Translations under genes and position numbers: made by a program
Shown: positions 4,633 to 5,459 of the stretch, in pieces
Layout: each line of letters starts with the position of its first letter
How positions within the stretch are numbered: position 1 is the first letter of the stretch
Notes under the pieces: generated by a model
Told to the model about the DNA's origin: nothing
The model's input: only the letters and a program-made list of their open reading frames with translations
The model's database searches: none
NCBI GenBank assembly: GCA_002898915.1
Contig: BEHO01000102.1
Span: 1-5,459, forward strand
Source of the DNA: a bacterium HR12
Lineage (GTDB): Bacteria; Actinomycetota; UBA4738; HRBIN12
DNA: 5,459 nt
Reading direction: 5' to 3'

Positions 4633-5459
4633 TCATGGACCCCCGCCGCTCCGCGGGCTCCCGCGATCCCCGCCGCGCGCGCCACCGTGTCCGGCGCGCG
4701 CCGTCAGCTCCCGGAGCCGGATGATCCGCAGGGCCATCATCAGATCGAACCACCGGCCAGGGTCCGTCACATCGAGCTCCGCGACCTGCCGGATCTTCTG
4801 GAACCGGAGGCGGAGGGTGTTCCGGTGGACGAACAGGCGCTCCGCCGCGAGCTTCGCGTTCCCCATGCACTCCAGGTACACCTCGACGGTACGGAACAGG
4901 TGCGTGCCCTTCGCCCGATCGTGCTCCACGAGGCGCTGCAGGCGCTCCTGGTACACGTCGCGGACCTGCTGCTGCGCCACGTGGAAGAGGTGCCACTGCG
5001 CACCGAGCTCGTCGAAGGTCACCGCGGAGCCCGGCCCGCGCATCGCCCGACCGATGAGCAACGCGTGCCGCGCCTGCTCGAAGGCGTCGGGGTACTCGTC
5101 CACGGCTCGACAGAGGCGCGACACACCCACCGATACGAGCACGTCCTGGCGCCGCTCGTGCGGCCGCTTCAGCTCGCAGAGGCGCTCCGCCAGCCGATCC
5201 AGGCTCGTCGCCGGGGCCACCCGCAAGAGCGCGGTGAGGGTGTGGTCCCGATGCGCGGCCAGGGAGCCCGGGAACCCGCCCACGAGATCCTGCCGCAGGG
5301 CCGACCACAGGCGGTCGACGTCCGCGCCGGCCGCCCCTTCGGCGACCTCGAACGCCGCCACCACGTGCGGCTGGGTGAGATCGACCCCGAGCCTCAGGGC
5401 CCGCCCCTCGAGCAGCTGACCGTCGTCCTCGCCCAGGGCGAGCGCCTCGAAGAGGTCGC
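4633..5459 (-). CDS. PucR/CdaR-family transcriptional regulator (partial, N-terminus beyond window)
   Basis: The C-terminal 274 complete codons are visible; the frame stays open to the right edge, so the gene starts outside. In this family a variable sensor precedes a GGDEF-like CdaR domain and a C-terminal helix-turn-helix; they often activate catabolic or uptake genes in response to a metabolite. The visible part begins inside or just before the CdaR middle domain (RALRLGVDLTQPHVVAAFEV at about visible residues 18-37; VSVGVSR and DEYPDAFEQARHAL at about 108-132). It ends with the HTH, including GNAKLAAERLFVHRNTLRLR at about 199-218, a close match to the PucR-type HTH pattern. The Gly/Arg-rich tail after about residue 253 is probably disordered. 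The gene is first in a same-strand row with the CBS protein, ligase and permease, so it may regulate them and itself. The sensor type, and hence ligand class, cannot be seen. Confidence 0.9.
   Translation of the reverse strand, partial: DLFEALALGEDDGQLLEGRALRLGVDLTQPHVVAAFEVAEGAAGADVDRLWSALRQDLVGGFPGSLAAHRDHTLTALLRVAPATSLDRLAERLCELKRPHERRQDVLVSVGVSRLCRAVDEYPDAFEQARHALLIGRAMRGPGSAVTFDELGAQWHLFHVAQQQVRDVYQERLQRLVEHDRAKGTHLFRTVEVYLECMGNAKLAAERLFVHRNTLRLRFQKIRQVAELDVTDPGRWFDLMMALRIIRLRELTARAGHGGARGGDRGSPRSGGGP

Noticed and set aside
5362..5364. A GTG start for the regulator at this point
   Set aside because: The frame is open to the window edge and the upstream residues continue the CdaR-like domain, so this is an internal valine, not the start.
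3941..5419. A 492-codon plus-strand frame opposite the regulator and CBS genes
   Set aside because: Ser/Arg/Pro-rich translation without family features, crossing the antisense of three real genes.

Overview
The window is GC-rich with strong codon-third-position GC bias, purine-rich Shine-Dalgarno sites and two GTG starts. This fits a high-GC bacterium. A PucR/CdaR-type regulator makes an actinobacterial or similar lineage (possibly Chloroflexota) the best guess, but the sequence alone does not fix the taxon. I see no mobile element, RNA gene or CRISPR array.

Every gene I can support lies on the minus strand, so transcription runs from the right edge to the left. In that order they are: (1) the C-terminal 274 codons of a PucR/CdaR-family regulator (4633-5459, 5' end outside the window); (2) a 131-residue stand-alone two-CBS-domain protein (4157-4552); (3) a 442-residue glutamine-synthetase-family ligase (2788-4116); (4) an 87-residue protein with three predicted membrane segments (2442-2705); (5) a 535-residue APC-superfamily permease (659-2266); (6) the N-terminal 188 codons of a metallophosphoesterase (1-565, 3' end outside the window). 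Gaps are 80, 40, 82, 175 and 93 bases. The co-orientation suggests one or two transcription units. The 175-base gap before the permease holds a perfect 9-bp dyad and a weak promoter candidate. The gap after the permease holds a 15-bp hairpin whose single imperfect pair is G-U only in the minus-strand transcript.

The central observation concerns the ligase. An ungapped alignment by eye keeps the metal, ATP and glutamate residues of glutamine synthetase. The residues that bind and deprotonate ammonium in the E. coli enzyme (Asp50, Ser53, Glu327) are replaced by Gly, Ala and Phe. No tyrosine exists where the adenylylated Tyr397 would be. The likely reaction is therefore ATP-dependent gamma-glutamylation of an organic amine rather than of ammonia. 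Together with an amino-acid/amine permease, a ligand-type regulator and a nucleotide-type CBS sensor, this reads as an amine or polyamine uptake-and-capture cassette, analogous in logic to PuuP/PuuA. The actual amine is unknown, and none of the downstream oxidising or hydrolysing enzymes of such a pathway is inside the window.
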